Assembly: GCA_012839185.1 (NCBI GenBank)
Contig: DUNU01000016.1
Location: 1-64,000, forward strand
Length of the DNA: 64,000 nt
Direction: 5' to 3'
DNA from: Clostridiales bacterium
GTDB taxonomy: Bacteria; Bacillota; Clostridia; Oscillospirales; Acutalibacteraceae
Of this stretch, positions 62,094 to 64,000 are shown in pieces (positions within the stretch are counted from its first letter, which is position 1; every line of letters begins with the position of its first letter). A program made the position numbers and the translations under genes. The notes under the pieces were generated by a model. It was not told the origin of the DNA and made no database searches. It worked only from the letters and a program-made list of their open reading frames with translations.

Positions 62094-62699
62094 TTATTCA
62101 AAAGCAATAATTTTCATTTCTTCTAATTTGTCCAAAATTGCGTTAAGTTCTTTTGACGATTTATGTCTTGCACGAAAAGAGATTTTGAGCGAACAATTGT
62201 CCGTAACGACAACAACAGTGTTCAAATATGAAGATATTAGCGGAATTTGTTCAATATCTTTGTCGCCTTCACTCGGTCTGATAAAAACAAAACTATCGTC
62301 ATCATATAATTTCGTTTCATATAATTTAAGATAAGGTTTAGGGTATTCCCAATTTTCATAAACCTCAACACTTACATCGCCGACAAGGATCTCGCCGGAA
62401 TATAACTCATCAAACTCCAAGTCTAAATCTTCAATCGGAATTCTTTGCTTCTTTCCGTCCGTTATCGACAAAGTCAAAAGCCTTTCTTTCGTTTCCCTGT
62501 TCAATCTCCATTTGCTGTAATCGCCTGCATAGTACAACCCATAAGTTATAAATATCGGAATCAGCATAATAATAAAAACATTTCTGACAACCTTTTTCTT
62601 TTCCTTGCAAAATATCAAGCCGATTATTAAATATACCAGAGAGGCTGCTGTAATCAGCTTCGGGAGCAAGAATATTATAACATAAAAATAATATACCAT
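62094..62699 (-). CDS. Small membrane protein, paralog 1 (201 aa)
   Basis: Behind GGAGAAAAAT. Two N-terminal helices (IIFLLPKLITAASLVYLIIGLIF; VFIIMLIPIFITYGLYY) are followed by an external domain with the block NRETKERLLTLSITDGKK and the C-terminal signature KELNAILDKLEEMKIIAFE. It is clearly paralogous to the gene at 62736-63338, which shares LYDDDSFV, EQIPPI and NAILDELEEMGIIAFE. Family not recognised. The tandem pair sits between two dockerin/LRR genes. Confidence 0.72.
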   Translation of the reverse strand: MVYYFYVIIFLLPKLITAASLVYLIIGLIFCKEKKKVVRNVFIIMLIPIFITYGLYYAGDYSKWRLNRETKERLLTLSITDGKKQRIPIEDLDLEFDELYSGEILVGDVSVEVYENWEYPKPYLKLYETKLYDDDSFVFIRPSEGDKDIEQIPLISSYLNTVVVVTDNCSLKISFRARHKSSKELNAILDKLEEMKIIAFE

Positions 62700-62735
62700 A
62701 TTTTTCTCCTGCTTGTTTGTGAAATCAAATATTGT

Positions 62736-63338
62736 TTATTCAAAAGCAATAATTCCCATTTCTTCTAATTCGTCCAAAATTGCGTTAAGTGTTTTTGATG
62801 AGTTTTTTCTTTCTGCACAACCAATTACAATCGAACGGTTTTTGTTTAGAACTACAACAGCATGTCCATATTTATCTATTGGCGGAATTTGCTCAAAAGA
62901 ACCAAAACCTTCCCTCGGAAAAATCTTAACAAAACTATCATCATCATATAATTCCTTTTCTAACAGTCTAACATAAGATAATAACGGTGGGTAATCAATT
63001 TCTTTATAATATTCCACTTCATTCTCATCATTGATTACGATTGTAACATCAACATCTTCCCCAACCTGCAATTCAAACTCATGTGTAGCCTCATCCGTTA
63101 TTGATAAAGATAATAGTCTGTCTTTGGTTGCTCTGTTCAACAACCATGGGTGGTATTCTCCGGGATTGTACATCCAATATAACAGAACACATGCAATTAA
63201 AATAAGAATAACGGCATTTCTTACGACCTTTTTCTTGTTCTTGTCCTTGCTGAATAATCCAACCCCTAAATATATCAAAGCAGATAATATGATACCGTAA
63301 GAGAGATAGGTCAAAGCACCATAAAAAATATATGTCAT
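62736..63338 (-). CDS. Small membrane protein, paralog 2 (200 aa)
   Basis: From ATG 63338 (GGGAGAAGATT upstream). Two N-terminal helices (ALTYLSYGIILSALIYLGVGLF; AVILILIACVLLYWMY) are followed by an external domain like paralog 1. The 45 bases before its start nearly match those before the LRR gene at 61251, although the two proteins differ. It is about 80 bp after the LRR gene at 63419 and probably on the same transcript. Unknown function. Confidence 0.72.
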   Translation of the reverse strand: MTYIFYGALTYLSYGIILSALIYLGVGLFSKDKNKKKVVRNAVILILIACVLLYWMYNPGEYHPWLLNRATKDRLLSLSITDEATHEFELQVGEDVDVTIVINDENEVEYYKEIDYPPLLSYVRLLEKELYDDDSFVKIFPREGFGSFEQIPPIDKYGHAVVVLNKNRSIVIGCAERKNSSKTLNAILDELEEMGIIAFE

Positions 63339-63418
63339 AATCTTCTCCCAAGAAAAACTTTCTTTGCGTGTGCAAACTATTTCACGATTGTTGTTTCCGC
63401 TACTTTCGGTTAATGTTT

Positions 63419-64000
63419 TCAACCGAGCCAGTTTTCCATATTCTCAAGTCCCATTGCACCACGTAAAATCGCTCTTGCATCGGTTGCTTTCAAATTACCG
63501 TCATTATTTACATCTGCGGCAAGAATTTGCACATCATTAAGTTCATCAAGACTTAACGCACCTCTCAATGCGTTTCTTGCATCGGTGGTTTTGACTTTTC
63601 CATCACCGTTTATATCACCCATAAACACAACAACTTTCATTTCAACGAACGTTTCGCCGTCATATATTTGAATTTCCGTACACGTACCGATTAAACCGTC
63701 ATCACCAAGTTTATTCTCGTTTATATCAATAATATCGACAACAAAATCTTTGAAAGCTTCTTTGGTTTGTCCAACGGTCAGATTCTCTGCTATATGAATA
63801 TATCCGTCAATTTCTTTTGCCTTAACAGGAAACTTGTCGGGGGTAATCTTTCCGACAGAGGCAACGTCATAGTGCATGGTTACTGACTTTAGATCTCCGA
63901 AAGCCTCTACCATATTATTGTTTGTCCAGTCTTCTTCTGTTCCTGCATAATAAATGTCGTCAAGCTCTTCAAAACCGTCGAAAGCATAATATCCTATCTC
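63419..64000 (-). CDS. LRR/dockerin protein, 3' end only (5' end outside window)
   Basis: The frame is open to the right edge; 193 residues are visible. It opens in LRR-associated sequence (AFDGFEELDDIYYAGTEEDW), then a beta domain (IHIAENLTVGQTKEAFKDF), then a dockerin (DINGDGKVKTTDA, DVNNDGNLKATDA). Its last 65 residues are identical to those of the gene at 58981 and nearly so in DNA. The beta domain resembles that of the 34087 gene (VEQTKTTFKEFIVNI). First visible gene of the transcript. Confidence 0.85.
   Translation of the reverse strand, partial: EIGYYAFDGFEELDDIYYAGTEEDWTNNNMVEAFGDLKSVTMHYDVASVGKITPDKFPVKAKEIDGYIHIAENLTVGQTKEAFKDFVVDIIDINENKLGDDGLIGTCTEIQIYDGETFVEMKVVVFMGDINGDGKVKTTDARNALRGALSLDELNDVQILAADVNNDGNLKATDARAILRGAMGLENMENWLG

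Overview
The window looks like a chromosomal segment of an anaerobic, low-to-moderate G+C Gram-positive bacterium of the class Clostridia, probably an uncultured gut or rumen Oscillospirales/Ruminococcaceae-type organism. The grounds are consensus SigA promoters (TTGACA, 17 bp, TATAAT), strong GGAGG ribosome binding sites, secreted dockerin and BspA-like leucine-rich-repeat proteins, a GTP-dependent PEP carboxykinase, a CD1247-type zinc ribbon protein and a teichoic-acid-type ABC exporter. This is inference from gene content; there is no rRNA gene, and I saw no tRNA, CRISPR array, prophage or insertion sequence.

Layout. 1-2.0 kb: a tandem duplication of secreted dockerin/zinc-ribbon proteins, with a 22-codon ORF between the copies. 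2.1-9.6 kb: a GH130 enzyme, then a plus-strand operon for a surface polymer (2-hydroxyacid dehydrogenase, IspD/TarI-like cytidylyltransferase, TagB/TagF-like transferase, epimerase-like/LicD fusion, TagG- and TagH-like exporter). 9.6-11.1 kb: RimM and a lysophospholipase-like hydrolase. 11.2-16.4 kb: a four-gene operon resembling Bacillus ydjG/ydjH/ydjI (zinc ribbon, TPM, SPFH) headed by a DUF4428 protein. It is divergent from a 49-residue amphipathic peptide gene with a perfect consensus promoter. 17.1-23.6 kb: MBOAT plus AlgJ/DHHW acetylation pair and a sugar catabolic operon (Gfo/Idh/MocA oxidoreductase and three TIM-barrel isomerases). 23.7-34 kb: core genes (CD1247-type protein, EF-P, metallophosphoesterase, DivIVA-like, PcrA, FtsW/RodA, TsaE, TsaB, RpiB, PEP carboxykinase).

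34-43 kb: a dockerin-cohesin-LRR-dockerin protein, a TCTG/CAGA tetranucleotide repeat that sits exactly at the predicted start of a short terminated transcript, an XRE regulator, a Pr6Pr membrane protein, and a LiaF-like/DUF4097/NatA/NatB envelope operon with a possible attenuator in its leader. 43.3-58.6 kb: a carbohydrate utilization locus of two divergent operons plus a heparinase/xylulokinase pair. It contains a frameshifted large gene, two paralogous TIM-barrel isomerases, an old-yellow-enzyme protein, an SDR, a fumarate-reductase-like flavoprotein, GH3 and an esterase. 59-64 kb: an LRR/dockerin array of two large proteins flanking three small membrane proteins, two of them paralogs.

How it fits together: dockerins, LRR proteins, GH3, GH130, the heparinase-like protein and the many sugar isomerases fit a polysaccharide-degrading surface lifestyle. 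The TagGH/LicD and MBOAT/AlgJ genes build and decorate the envelope. The YdjGHI-like and LiaF-like operons probably monitor envelope stress. The best candidates for something new are the 49-aa peptide beside the YdjGHI-like operon, the CAGA-repeat transcript, the dockerin/zinc-ribbon proteins and the dockerin-cohesin-LRR-dockerin protein.
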